Shown here in pieces: positions 16,030-25,114 of a stretch of 64,000 bases of DNA (its first letter is position 1; each line of letters opens with the position of its first letter). The DNA comes from Nostoc sp. MS1 (GTDB lineage Bacteria; Cyanobacteriota; Cyanobacteriia; Cyanobacteriales; Nostocaceae). The stretch is from assembly GCF_019976755.1 (NCBI RefSeq), contig NZ_AP023441.1, positions 124,001-188,000 on the forward strand, given 5' to 3'. The notes beneath the pieces are model-generated. The model had not been told where the DNA came from. It was given only the letters and a program-made list of their open reading frames with translations, and made no database searches. The position numbers and the translations under genes are program-made.

Positions 16030-16311
16030 AAACGCAAATTGTCGCAGCAGTTTAACAGTTGACTGTTGACTAAACGTTTATCAAGTAGAAATCCTACATT
16101 TAATTTAATTTTAACCATATCCCCCCTACGGAGCTACGCACACATCCCCCTGTAGGTGGGGATTTTTAATAATTGTTTTATAATTAAATCATTTTAATAA
16201 TTTTGTCTAGACTATAAGTTAGTTGTACTTTTTGTTTTTAAATCAAGTTTTTAGTTACTTTTTGTAATATTTTTTGACAAAATTTAGTAGTGTTTCTACT
16301 AGTAAAAGTGG

Positions 16312-18981
16312 ATGAAATCTCCTTTAACTAACGAACAGGCGAGACTAGCTGCTCTACGCCAATATCAAATTTTAGATACTGAACCAGAAGAAATTTATGA
16401 CAAACTGGCTCAGTTAGCAGCTTTTATTTGTGGTACACCCATAGCTTTAGTTAATTTTATTGATGAAAATCGCCAGTGGTTCAAAGCAAAACTCGGTATA
16501 GATGTTTCGGAAATGCCGCGAACAGTAGGTTTATCTTATCTGTGCCAAGAAAAGCAAGGTGTGGTAGTAGTTCCTGATACCTTGGCAGACGATCGCTTTA
16601 TTCATAACCCAGTCGTGACATCTTATCCCCATGTACGATTTTATGCAGGTGTGTCACTGTTAACACCAGATGGGCATTTTTTAGGAACCCTGTGTGTAAT
16701 TGACAGAGAACCAAAACAACTGACTCAAGCCCAAATTGACGCGCTGGAGGCTTTAAGCCATTTAGTAATTAGCCAGTTGGAACTGAGACGCAATATAGCT
16801 GATGTGGCGCGAATTAGCGAACAGTTGGTAAATCATGAACAAGCAGCGCGTACAGCATCAGAGACAGCAAGGGAGCAAATAGCGAATATTCTAGAAAGTA
16901 TTACTGATGCGTTTTTTGCTATAGACCAAGAGTGGCGCTTTACCTATGTGAACGGTCAAGCAGCTAAGTTACTCCAGAAAAGCCAAGATGAACTATTAGG
17001 CAGAAGTGCTTGGGAAGTATTTTGCAATACAGAAGACTCTTTATTTTATCGTGAGACGCGCAGAGCGATCGCCCAAAAAATCAGCGTAGAATTTGAGGAA
17101 TTTTATCCTCCGCTTCACAAATGGTTTGCCGTTCATGTCTATCCCAATAAAGAGGGTGTGTCTGTTTATTTTCAAGATATTACCGAACGTTGTCACACAG
17201 CTGCCGCACTGCGCGAGAGTGAAGAACGTTGGCAATTGGCTTTAAATGGTAACAATGATGGTATTTGGGATTGGAACGTTAAGACAAACAAAGTCTTCTT
17301 CTCTACACGTTGGAAACAAATGTTGGGGTATGAAGACCACGAAATTACCAATAATTTTGATGAATGGTCAAAGCGAGTGCATCCCGATGATATTGATTGG
17401 GTAATGGAGGCAATTCAAGACCATTTCGCCAATAAAACGCCATATTACGTAACTGAGCATCGTGTATTGTGTAAAGATGGTAGTTATAAATGGATTTTGG
17501 ATCGAGGTCAGGCGTTGTGGGATGAAGCCGGTAATGTGGTGCGGATGGTAGGTTCCCACACTGATATTACCGAAAGTAAGCGCACAGAAGAAGAATTAAA
17601 AAGACAAAATTTGCGATCGCAGTTATTTGCAGAAATCACCCTGAAAATCCGCGAAACCCTGGATGTAGACGAAATTCTGCAAACATCGGTTAACGAAGTG
17701 CAGAAGCTTTTGCAAGCTGACAGAGTATTGATTTTTCGACTGTGGGCTGATGGTTCAGGAACAGTAGTCCAAGAGGCTGTTCTTCCCGGCTGGCCAGTAG
17801 TTTTAGGACAAAATATACTTGATCCCTGTTTTGCAGAAGATTATGTAGATAAATACCGCCAAGGTAGAGTTAGCGCCATCTTTGATATTGCCAAGGCTAA
17901 TATTCAAGACTGTCATCGAGAGTTTTTGCAACAATTTGGCGTGAAAGCTAACCTCGTAGTTCCCATTCTCAACCGTGATGGCATTTGGGGCTTACTCATC
18001 GCCCATCAATGTACTTCCCCCCGTCATTGGAATAACTCTGAGTTGGAATTATTACAACAACTAGCCAACCAAATTGGTATCGCTTTAGCCCAAGGGCAAT
18101 TATTAGAACTACAAACCAAACAAAGTCAAGAACTAGCTCGTTCCAACACCGAACTAGAAAACTTTGCCTATGTAGCTTCCCATGACTTGCAAGAACCCTT
18201 AAGGATGGTGACTAGTTATTTGCAATTATTGGAAAGGAGGTATAAAAGTCAACTAGATAGTAACGCCGAACAGTTCATTACTTACGCCGTCGATGGTGCA
18301 AGACGGATGCAGACCTTAATCAACGACTTACTAAATTATTCACGAGTAACCACCCGTGGACAACCATTTGTCTCAGTTGACTGTGGTGTAATTTTACAAC
18401 GAGCGATCGCCAATCTTAAAATCGCCATTGAAGAATCTGGTGCAGTCATCACCCACGACCCCTTACCCACAGTCATGGCAGACCCCACCCAACTCACCCA
18501 AGTATTGCAAAACCTCATCGCCAACGCCATCAAATTCCGCCGAGATGCAGCACCGAAAATTCATATTGGGTTGGTTGAGAAGTCAATAGTCAATAGTCAA
18601 CAGTCAACAGTCAACAGTCAACAGTCAAAACAAAATCCCACTTCCCCATCTCCCCCCACTCCCTCATCTCCCCACTCCCCACTCCCCACTCCCCACTCCC
18701 CACTCCCCACTCCCCACTCCCCACTCCCCACTCCCCAAAAAACATGGCTATTCTCAGTCCGCGACAATGGTATCGGTATAGAACCCCAGTATGTCGAGCG
18801 AATTTTTGTCATTTTTCAACGCCTACATAGTAGAAGTAAATACCCAGGTACAGGTATTGGTTTAGCAATATGTAAGAAGATAATAGAACGCCACGGTGGT
18901 CATATCTGGGTGGAGTCGGAACCGGGTCAAGGCTCGACTTTCTACTTCACAATTCCAGAACAACTAGGAAAACAGTCGTGA
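16312..18981 (+). CDS. Cyanobacteriochrome-type hybrid sensor histidine kinase (DXCF)
   Basis: 889 residues: GAF (about 20-160), PAS (190-290), PAS/PAC (305-420), a second GAF (435-595), HisKA (610-680, phosphoacceptor His624 in VASHDLQEP) and HATPase (720-883). The second GAF has the two Cys pattern of DXCF cyanobacteriochromes. Asp504-Pro-Cys506-Phe precedes Cys534-His535 by 28 residues, as in TePixJ, and VKANLVVPIL follows. It should bind a bilin and sense blue/green light. The HATPase domain has the N box (LQNLIANAIKFR) and G boxes (DNGIGI, GTGIGLAICKKI). Between them residues about 755-810 are Ser/Gln/Pro repeats from STRR DNA. It is first in a three-gene two-component cluster. Bilin binding is inferred, not shown. 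Confidence 0.88.
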   Translation: MKSPLTNEQARLAALRQYQILDTEPEEIYDKLAQLAAFICGTPIALVNFIDENRQWFKAKLGIDVSEMPRTVGLSYLCQEKQGVVVVPDTLADDRFIHNPVVTSYPHVRFYAGVSLLTPDGHFLGTLCVIDREPKQLTQAQIDALEALSHLVISQLELRRNIADVARISEQLVNHEQAARTASETAREQIANILESITDAFFAIDQEWRFTYVNGQAAKLLQKSQDELLGRSAWEVFCNTEDSLFYRETRRAIAQKISVEFEEFYPPLHKWFAVHVYPNKEGVSVYFQDITERCHTAAALRESEERWQLALNGNNDGIWDWNVKTNKVFFSTRWKQMLGYEDHEITNNFDEWSKRVHPDDIDWVMEAIQDHFANKTPYYVTEHRVLCKDGSYKWILDRGQALWDEAGNVVRMVGSHTDITESKRTEEELKRQNLRSQLFAEITLKIRETLDVDEILQTSVNEVQKLLQADRVLIFRLWADGSGTVVQEAVLPGWPVVLGQNILDPCFAEDYVDKYRQGRVSAIFDIAKANIQDCHREFLQQFGVKANLVVPILNRDGIWGLLIAHQCTSPRHWNNSELELLQQLANQIGIALAQGQLLELQTKQSQELARSNTELENFAYVASHDLQEPLRMVTSYLQLLERRYKSQLDSNAEQFITYAVDGARRMQTLINDLLNYSRVTTRGQPFVSVDCGVILQRAIANLKIAIEESGAVITHDPLPTVMADPTQLTQVLQNLIANAIKFRRDAAPKIHIGLVEKSIVNSQQSTVNSQQSKQNPTSPSPPTPSSPHSPLPTPHSPLPTPHSPLPTPQKTWLFSVRDNGIGIEPQYVERIFVIFQRLHSRSKYPGTGIGLAICKKIIERHGGHIWVESEPGQGSTFYFTIPEQLGKQS
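18581..18736. repeat. STRR array inside the kinase coding region
   Basis: Tandem AGTCAAT/AGTCAAC heptamers are followed by CCCCACT heptamers, about 155 bp in all, translated in frame. They match the two STRR types known from heterocystous cyanobacteria and insert about 52 residues between the N and G1 boxes of the ATPase domain. Confidence 0.9.
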
Positions 18982-18998
18982 ATATTACACAAGCGATT

Positions 18999-19424
18999 AT
19001 GCCAATTGAGGTTTTGTTAGTAGAAGATAACCCAGGAGATGCCGAACTTACACGTATTGCTTTGGAAGATAGCAAAATCTCAGTTAACCTCAATATAGTT
19101 GAAGATGGGGTAGAGGCAATGGCATTTCTGCGCAAGCAGGATAAATATACCAATGTGCCGCACCCAGATATCGTACTACTCGATTTGAACTTGCCGCGAA
19201 AAGATGGGCGGGAAGTATTAGCGGAAATTAAAACAGACAATTCTCTCAAACGTATTCCTGTAGTTGTATTGACAACTTCCCAGGCGGAGGAAGATATTAT
19301 CAAAGCTTACAACTTAGCGGCTAATTGTTATATAACTAAGCCAGTTGACTTTGATCAATTCGTTAGAATTGTACAATCCATAGAAAACTTTTGGTTTGCG
19401 ATCGTCAAGCTGCCACCGGAGTAA
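18999..19424 (+). CDS. Rcp1-like single-domain response regulator
   Basis: A 141-residue CheY-like receiver beginning MPIEVLLVEDNPGDAELTRI, the typical start of regulators paired with phytochromes and cyanobacteriochromes (Rcp1 family). The phosphoacceptor Asp lies in DIVLLDLNLPRKDG, the Thr in VVLTTSQAEEDI and the Lys in YITKPVDFDQF. A GTG at 18978 would overlap the kinase stop (GTGA) and add seven residues; ATG 18999 matches family starts better. There is no output domain, so it likely shuttles phosphate from the upstream kinase or acts by protein contact. Tight spacing argues for one operon with both neighbours. Confidence 0.9.
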   Translation: MPIEVLLVEDNPGDAELTRIALEDSKISVNLNIVEDGVEAMAFLRKQDKYTNVPHPDIVLLDLNLPRKDGREVLAEIKTDNSLKRIPVVVLTTSQAEEDIIKAYNLAANCYITKPVDFDQFVRIVQSIENFWFAIVKLPPE

Positions 19425-19429
19425 AGGCA

Positions 19430-21709
19430 ATGGCAGATGAAATTATTAAGGTCTTATTGGTAGAAGATAATCCTGGCGATGCTTTTTTAATTCAAGAGTT
19501 AATCAAAGAAGTTAATACAGCCAAGGTAGAGTTAGAAACGGTTGAACAATTATCAGACGCACTGACAATTTTAGCAGGCGATCGCTATGCTGGAATCAGA
19601 CCGCGCTTTGATGTGATGCTATTAGACCTATCGTTACCTGATAGTCAAGGTTTAGACACCTTTGTCAGAGCTAACCGTGAGACTAAGGCAATTCCCATCA
19701 TCGTCTTAACCGGGATAGATGATGCAAACTTAGCACTCAGAGCTATGCAGGCGGGAGCGCAGGATTATTTAGTCAAGGGACAGGTAACAGGCGATTTATT
19801 AGTCCGTTCTATGCGTTACGCCATAGAACGCCAACGAGTAGAGGAAGCATTACGTCATAGTGAAGAACGATTTCGGGTAGCGTTGAAAAACTCGCCCATT
19901 TTTGTGTTCAACCAAGACACAGACTTACGTTATACCTGGATTTATAACCCGATTACTGGGTGGACAATGGAGGAAATGTTGGGTAAACAAGACTCTGAAA
20001 TTATGACAGAGCAAGATGCCCAATGCCTCACAGCTATTAAATATAATGTACTCACCACAGGCTCAGGGACTCGTCAGATAGTATCTATAAACACCCCTCT
20101 GGGTACAAAATATTACGATTTAACTGTCGAGCCATTGCGAAATGAGTCTCAAGAAATTGTAGGTGTAACTTGTGCCTGTATTGATATTAGCGAACGTAAA
20201 TTAGCAGAAGCCAAAATCCGCGAACAAGCAGCCTTACTTAATATCACTACAGATGCGATATGTGTGCGTGATTTAGAAAATAAGATTTTATTTTGGAACC
20301 AAGGCGCAGAAAATCTCTACGGTTGGCAAGCGGATGAGGCTATAGGTAAAGATACTAGCGAGCTTTTGTTTCGAGAACCCTCTCCAGAAATCGAAGCAGC
20401 TTTATTAAATGTGATTTCTCAAGGTAACTGGCAAGGTGAGTTAAACAAAGTTACCAAAGCTGGTAAAGATGTTGTAGTGGCCAGTCGCTGGAGTTTAGTC
20501 TGTGATGAACAAGGAAAACCAAAATCCATCCTGTCTGTAGACACAGATATTACTCAGAAAAAACATTTAGAGGCGCAATTATTTCGGACTCAACGCCTAG
20601 AAAGTATCGGTACTCTTGCTAGTGGTATTGCTCATGACCTCAACAATATCCTGACACCAATTTTAGCAGGAGCGCAATTACTACCCCTGAAATTTCCCGA
20701 CGCAGATGAACGCACTCAGCATTTGTTAGAAATTTTAGAAATTAATGCTAAACGTGGTGCTGATTTAGTTAAACAAGTGCTATCGTTCGCCAGAGGAGTA
20801 GAAGGAAAACGCATCACTTTACAACTCAAACATTTAATTGTCGAAGTTATCAAAATTTTAAAAGAGACATTTCCTAAATCTATCGAGGTTTATACAGATA
20901 TCCCCAATAATTTATGGATGGTTTCAGGAGATAGTACCCAACTACATCAGGTGTTGATGAATCTCTGTGTCAATGCCCGTGATGCCATGCCTGACGGTGG
21001 TAGACTAACAATCTCTGCGGAAAATCTTTTAATTGATGAAAACTACGCACGCATGAACTTGGAAGCCAAACAAGGCTCATATATTGTAGTGACAGTATCG
21101 GATACAGGCGTAGGTATTCCTGAAGAAAACTTAGATAGAATTTTTGAGCCATTTTTTACCACCAAAGCCATAGGACAAGGTACAGGCTTAGGACTTTCCA
21201 CCGTTTTAGGTATAGTCAAAAGCCACGGCGGTTTTATTAGTGTCGATAGTGAGCCTGGAAGGGGTACTAGTTTTAAAGTTTACTTACCAGCTGTTGCAGA
21301 TTCAGAAATACCAAGTTGTGATCATTTCATACCGCCTCCAGGTCATGGAGAATTAATTTTAATTGTTGATGATGAACCTTCAATACAGGAGATTACCAAA
21401 ACATCCTTAGAAAGCTATCAATATCAAACTTTAGTCGCTGGTGATGGGGTGGAGGCGATCGCACTCTACGCTAAAAATGCCGATAAAATTAGTGCTGTAC
21501 TGATGAATATTATGTTACCCGTCCTAGATGGGCTAACCACTATTCGCACCTTAAAGAAAATTAATCCCCAAGTCAGAATTATTGCCACCAGTGGACTAAT
21601 TTCTAAAACCAAGCTCAACGAAATAGTCAATACTGGCGCTAACTCATTCCTAGCCAAACCCTACACAGTAAATGAATTATTGTTGGCATTGCATGAAGTA
21701 ATGATTTAG
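19430..21709 (+). CDS. REC-PAS-PAS hybrid histidine kinase with terminal REC
   Basis: 759 residues: N-terminal receiver (IKVLLVEDNPGDAFLIQELI, phosphoacceptor in VMLLDLSLPDSQG), two PAS domains (about 150-380), HisKA with IASGIAHDLNNIL, HATPase (NLCVNARDAMP, DTGVGIPEENLDRIFEPFF, GTGLGLSTVLGIVKSHGG) and a C-terminal receiver. In that last receiver the phosphoacceptor position is Asn (VLMNIMLPVLDG, residue about 693), while the acidic pair (VDDEP) and Lys (AKPY) remain. It starts 5 nt after the upstream regulator gene's stop, so the two are co-translated. The N-terminal receiver could take phosphate from the cyanobacteriochrome kinase. Ends overlap by 4 bp with the convergent hydrolase gene. 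Confidence 0.88.
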   Translation: MADEIIKVLLVEDNPGDAFLIQELIKEVNTAKVELETVEQLSDALTILAGDRYAGIRPRFDVMLLDLSLPDSQGLDTFVRANRETKAIPIIVLTGIDDANLALRAMQAGAQDYLVKGQVTGDLLVRSMRYAIERQRVEEALRHSEERFRVALKNSPIFVFNQDTDLRYTWIYNPITGWTMEEMLGKQDSEIMTEQDAQCLTAIKYNVLTTGSGTRQIVSINTPLGTKYYDLTVEPLRNESQEIVGVTCACIDISERKLAEAKIREQAALLNITTDAICVRDLENKILFWNQGAENLYGWQADEAIGKDTSELLFREPSPEIEAALLNVISQGNWQGELNKVTKAGKDVVVASRWSLVCDEQGKPKSILSVDTDITQKKHLEAQLFRTQRLESIGTLASGIAHDLNNILTPILAGAQLLPLKFPDADERTQHLLEILEINAKRGADLVKQVLSFARGVEGKRITLQLKHLIVEVIKILKETFPKSIEVYTDIPNNLWMVSGDSTQLHQVLMNLCVNARDAMPDGGRLTISAENLLIDENYARMNLEAKQGSYIVVTVSDTGVGIPEENLDRIFEPFFTTKAIGQGTGLGLSTVLGIVKSHGGFISVDSEPGRGTSFKVYLPAVADSEIPSCDHFIPPPGHGELILIVDDEPSIQEITKTSLESYQYQTLVAGDGVEAIALYAKNADKISAVLMNIMLPVLDGLTTIRTLKKINPQVRIIATSGLISKTKLNEIVNTGANSFLAKPYTVNELLLALHEVMI

Positions 21710-22440
21710 AATACTCCTCCTAAAAACTCCACTATTTCCCGCCACGCAGAGGTAGCTGCAACAGCATCGTAACGATAGCCATCATCGCGCATAAAAGTAT
21801 GTTCGGCTTCGTAGAGAACTACTTTGTGAAGTACGCCAGCATCTTCAATGGCTTTAATTAAAGTTTGGCGATCGCTTTCTGGTATATGTGGATCAAGTGT
21901 CCCCAATATCAGCAGTAACTCACCCTTAATTTCACTCACCCGATGGATAGTATCAGCTACACCCTTACCTAACTTACCACTGGGTATCCCTGTAGGGTAG
22001 CAGCAGACAGCAGCTTTAACTTCACTTGCAAAGGCGGCGCGAAAAGCTAAGTGTCCACCAATGCAAAAGCCAACCGTCCCGATTTTATCGGCTGCAACTG
22101 CCGTATCTGCCTTGAGGAAATCAATGATAGTACGACAATCTGCATCATATTCTGTGATCGCTGTCCGTCGCGCATCATCATTACCCCGCATTCTTCCCAA
22201 ATCATCCGGTTCAATTACTTGTCCAATTGGCTCCAGGCGATGGAAAATCTCTGGTGCTGCTACTACATAACCAAATCCTGCTAAGTAATTAACTAACCGA
22301 ATTATCGGCCCGCCTAACTGATAAATATCACTGTAGAATATTATGCCAGGGTAAACTCCGGCTGGTTTAGGAGAAGCGACATAAACGCGCATTAAGCTGT
22401 CATCAACCCTCAAGTCCACATTGCGCTTCGTGATTTGCAC
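21706..22440 (-). CDS. Dienelactone hydrolase family protein
   Basis: A 244-residue alpha/beta hydrolase. The nucleophile elbow is GFCIGGHLA (Cys in place of Ser, as in dienelactone hydrolases), with the catalytic Asp in ILGTLDPHIPES and His in YEAEHTFMRDDGYRYD. It likely hydrolyses small lactones or esters in the cytoplasm; the physiological substrate is unknown. Length and order of catalytic residues are normal. Its 3' end overlaps the convergent hybrid-kinase gene by 4 bp. No aromatic-degradation genes are adjacent. Confidence 0.88.
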   Translation of the reverse strand: MQITKRNVDLRVDDSLMRVYVASPKPAGVYPGIIFYSDIYQLGGPIIRLVNYLAGFGYVVAAPEIFHRLEPIGQVIEPDDLGRMRGNDDARRTAITEYDADCRTIIDFLKADTAVAADKIGTVGFCIGGHLAFRAAFASEVKAAVCCYPTGIPSGKLGKGVADTIHRVSEIKGELLLILGTLDPHIPESDRQTLIKAIEDAGVLHKVVLYEAEHTFMRDDGYRYDAVAATSAWREIVEFLGGVF

Positions 22441-22680
22441 TATCTTATCTCCGTGTCATACTGCTTTCATTAGCTTCTACACTGGTGAATAATCAAATCT
22501 GGATAGGCGTTGCTGTTACTTTCTCCACATAACTTAAAATCACGCTCTTGATTTATATACAAAAACAACAATTTGTCAATTATTTTTGCTTATCGTTTTG
22601 AAAAAAAAATGTACTTGCTACTATGAATATCTAAGCATAAGGTAAAGTTAAGCACATTTTATAACACATATACTAATGTT

Positions 22681-22956
22681 ATGGAAAGTATCAATAATAT
22701 ACAAGAAGTTCTTGGTGAAACAACTGATGTAGAAGTTTGGTTGAATAGAGCCGGGTTAAAGTTTGCAGATTTAGGTCAAGATGAAGCTAGTAAAGTCATT
22801 CGTAAGCAATGGCGCGAGTATCAAGCCGCAGTGCATAAATGTTGTGTAGAACTGCACCAGACACCAGAAAGTGTTCATTTAAGTGGTATTTATACTAAGC
22901 TGAGAATCCCTAATCATGAATATATCAAAAATGATGAAGGTGTACTCAATTCATAA
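22681..22956 (+). CDS. Hypothetical protein (91 aa)
   Basis: A 91-residue soluble protein I do not recognise. It is largely helical, with VWLNRAGLKFADLGQDEASK and a Trp-Arg-Glu-Tyr segment, then a CCVELHQTPESVH region with two adjacent Cys. The ATG follows an AT-rich stretch with no strong ribosome-binding site. Codon use looks like that of neighbouring genes. It stands alone between the hydrolase and the AlkA gene. Confidence 0.5.
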   Translation: MESINNIQEVLGETTDVEVWLNRAGLKFADLGQDEASKVIRKQWREYQAAVHKCCVELHQTPESVHLSGIYTKLRIPNHEYIKNDEGVLNS

Positions 22957-23122
22957 ACACCCAAACTTGTAACAGTTTATTGGTATCTAAATTTTTCTGC
23001 TGCCTAGTTTTATCTATCAAAAAGTGAATTACTACTCCGTCTTTTTGTATGAAATAGCAATACATAGCACTTTATACTAACAATTGTGGAAAAGCTACAA
23101 TTTTCAATCATCTATTGATAAA

Positions 23123-23320
23123 TCAGTCTAGAAAAGGATTTTCTTCACCGATATTCTGATAATATTCTTTGGTTCTTTTTGCAAGTACCCGTAGAGCAAA
23201 ATTTAAGTAAGTTCGTAGTCCCTCAATTGCTATTTTTTTTAAGCTCTTCGCATTCTGGGCTTGATTTAAAATCTTCTTCAGAAGTATAAGTCCTACAAAT
23301 TTGTGTGTGGAAAAAAACAA
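23123..23320 (-). CDS. Possible small basic protein (65 aa), uncertain
   Basis: An open frame in the otherwise empty 22957-23494 region. The predicted product is basic and helical (LKKIAIEGLRTYLNFALRVL), ending IGEENPFLD. No family is recognised and no ribosome-binding site is evident. It may be a remnant or spurious. The rest of this 540-bp gap shows nothing else. Confidence 0.25.
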   Translation of the reverse strand: MFFSTHKFVGLILLKKILNQAQNAKSLKKIAIEGLRTYLNFALRVLAKRTKEYYQNIGEENPFLD

Positions 23321-23494
23321 TTCTTCCCTTGAAGGTAACTAGTATTTAGCAAGAATGTATGTTGTATAACGATTCCGGGCTAAGTGAAGTACAGTAATGT
23401 TTTTAAACGCCGAGGTTTTACCAGTTTTATTAACAATGTACTAAGTAATTCAGCAGATTAGGAAACGCTATAATATGATAAAAATGTTACTCCC

Positions 23495-24145
23495 ATGTCT
23501 GAACTAGAATTGCTGACACCTGCAAGTTTTAAGGATGCTTTGACGGTGCTGGCAAATCTTGATAATGATTTAGCGCGGGTTTTAGAGACGCTGGGGCCGC
23601 CTCCCATGTGGAAACGAGAGGCTGGCTTTGCAACACTCGTGAAAATAATTTTGGAACAACAGGTTTCCTTAGCGGCGGCGAAGGCGGTATTTAATCGTTT
23701 ATCTGAGATTGTCAAACCCTTAACACCAGAAAATTTCTTGACCTTCGATGATAGTCAATTAAGGCTAATTGGTTTTAGTCGGCAAAAAAGCTTATATTGT
23801 CGAGGATTAGCAGAGTCCATTGTCAAAGGTGAGCTTGATTTAGGCAACTTAGCCGCAATGGACGACAATGTAATTAGAAGCCAGTTAAAGCGGATTAAAG
23901 GCATTGGTGACTGGACAGTAGATATTTACCTACTAATGGCGCTGCAACACCGTGATGCTTTTCCTAGAGGCGATTTAGGGTTAATAATTGCTGCACAGCA
24001 ACTGAAAGGTTTAGCAACACGCCCTACACCCATACAATTGGAAGCGATCGCCGAAAATTGGCGACCGTGGAGAGCAGTAGCAGCCAGAATACTCTGGCAC
24101 TACTATCTCAATACTCAAGGTAAAACCATTACAGTTTACCAGTGA
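23495..24145 (+). CDS. DNA-3-methyladenine glycosylase II-like (AlkA/HhH-GPD)
   Basis: 216 residues of the HhH-GPD superfamily that removes alkylated bases. The helix-hairpin-helix is LKRIKGIGDWTVDIYLLMAL, followed by the catalytic Asp in FPRGDLGL. The N-terminus has the family pattern PPMWKREAGFATLVKIILEQQVS. It lacks a C-terminal Cys cluster, so it is not an Fe-S MutY/Nth type. Shorter than E. coli AlkA because the N-terminal TBP-like domain is missing, as in many bacterial members. The last 17 bp overlap the convergent dapF gene. Confidence 0.88.
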   Translation: MSELELLTPASFKDALTVLANLDNDLARVLETLGPPPMWKREAGFATLVKIILEQQVSLAAAKAVFNRLSEIVKPLTPENFLTFDDSQLRLIGFSRQKSLYCRGLAESIVKGELDLGNLAAMDDNVIRSQLKRIKGIGDWTVDIYLLMALQHRDAFPRGDLGLIIAAQQLKGLATRPTPIQLEAIAENWRPWRAVAARILWHYYLNTQGKTITVYQ

Positions 24146-24968
24146 AAACTCGGTCGGCTGGGCCAGTCATGTAAATTCTCTGGTCTACTTCTGACCATTC
24201 AATTTCCAAAGGGCCTCCAGGTAATTCTACAGTAGCAATGCGATCGCTTCTGCCAGTCAACACAGCCGCCACCAAGGAAGCACAAGCACCAGTACCACAA
24301 GCTAAAGTAATCCCTGCGCCACGTTCCCAAACACGCATCTTCAAGTAATCACGACTTACCACTTGAATAAATTCGGTGTTTGTCCGTTGGGGAAATGCTG
24401 CGTGATGCTCAAATTTAGGGCCGATGGCTTCTAAAGGAATTGCGGCTACATCATCCACAAAAGTAATACAGTGAGGATTCCCCATACTTACACAGGTAAC
24501 TTCCCAAGTTTGCCCTTCTACTTCCAAGGGTTGGTTAATCACCTTTGCATCAGCCGCCGCCAGAGTTGTAGGAATTTCCCCAGCCAGTAACCGAGGTAAA
24601 CCCATATCCACCTTAATTTGCCCATCGGGGGTTAATTGAGGTGTAATCACACCCGCCAAAGTATGAATCCGATAGGAATCCTTGGTGCGAGAAACCCCTT
24701 CTAAATCTGCTAAGAAAGCAGCCAAACAGCGAATCCCATTTCCACACATTTCCGGTTCCGAACCATCGGAGTTAAAAATCCGCATCGTGTAATCAGTATC
24801 TTTTTCTCCAGGCAAGGCAAAAATAACACCATCAGCCCCGATACCAAAATGGCGATCGCACCACTGCACAGCCTGTGCTGGAGTGATTTTCGGCGTTTTA
24901 GCAGTGCGATTATCAATCAAAATAAAATCGTTACCCAGACCGTGATACTTAGTAAATTCGATTGCCAT
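24129..24968 (-). CDS. dapF: Diaminopimelate epimerase
   Basis: DapF interconverts LL- and meso-diaminopimelate for lysine and peptidoglycan. 279 residues beginning MAIEFTKYHGLGNDFILIDN, with the catalytic Cys pair in PEMCGNGIRCLA and LACGTGACASLVAA, and the GGxGPL-like VELPGGPLEIEW end. Full length and canonical. Divergent from hfq across a repeat-filled 146 bp, an arrangement I recall from other cyanobacteria. Confidence 0.96.
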   Translation of the reverse strand: MAIEFTKYHGLGNDFILIDNRTAKTPKITPAQAVQWCDRHFGIGADGVIFALPGEKDTDYTMRIFNSDGSEPEMCGNGIRCLAAFLADLEGVSRTKDSYRIHTLAGVITPQLTPDGQIKVDMGLPRLLAGEIPTTLAAADAKVINQPLEVEGQTWEVTCVSMGNPHCITFVDDVAAIPLEAIGPKFEHHAAFPQRTNTEFIQVVSRDYLKMRVWERGAGITLACGTGACASLVAAVLTGRSDRIATVELPGGPLEIEWSEVDQRIYMTGPADRVFTGKL

Positions 24969-25008
24969 TTTTCCAATGATGAATTATCAATGATTCAGAG
25001 ATTGGTGA

Positions 25009-25085
25009 TTGGTAATAGGTAATTAGTAATTGAGAATGTACTTTCACCTATTACCCATTACCTATTACCCATTACCCATTACCTA
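25009..25085. repeat. STRR repeats between dapF and hfq
   Basis: Copies of GGTAATAG/TTACCTA/TTACCCA heptamers occupy most of the dapF-hfq intergenic space, reading GTAAT-rich then ATTAC-rich so that a long hairpin is possible. This is the promoter region of both genes. Confidence 0.8.
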
Positions 25086-25114
25086 ATCCCTCAATTATTT
25101 CATCATTATCAAAA

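Noticed and set aside
18581..18736. Possible CRISPR array because of short regular repeats
   Set aside because: Repeat units are 7 bp with no spacers; this is STRR and is translated.
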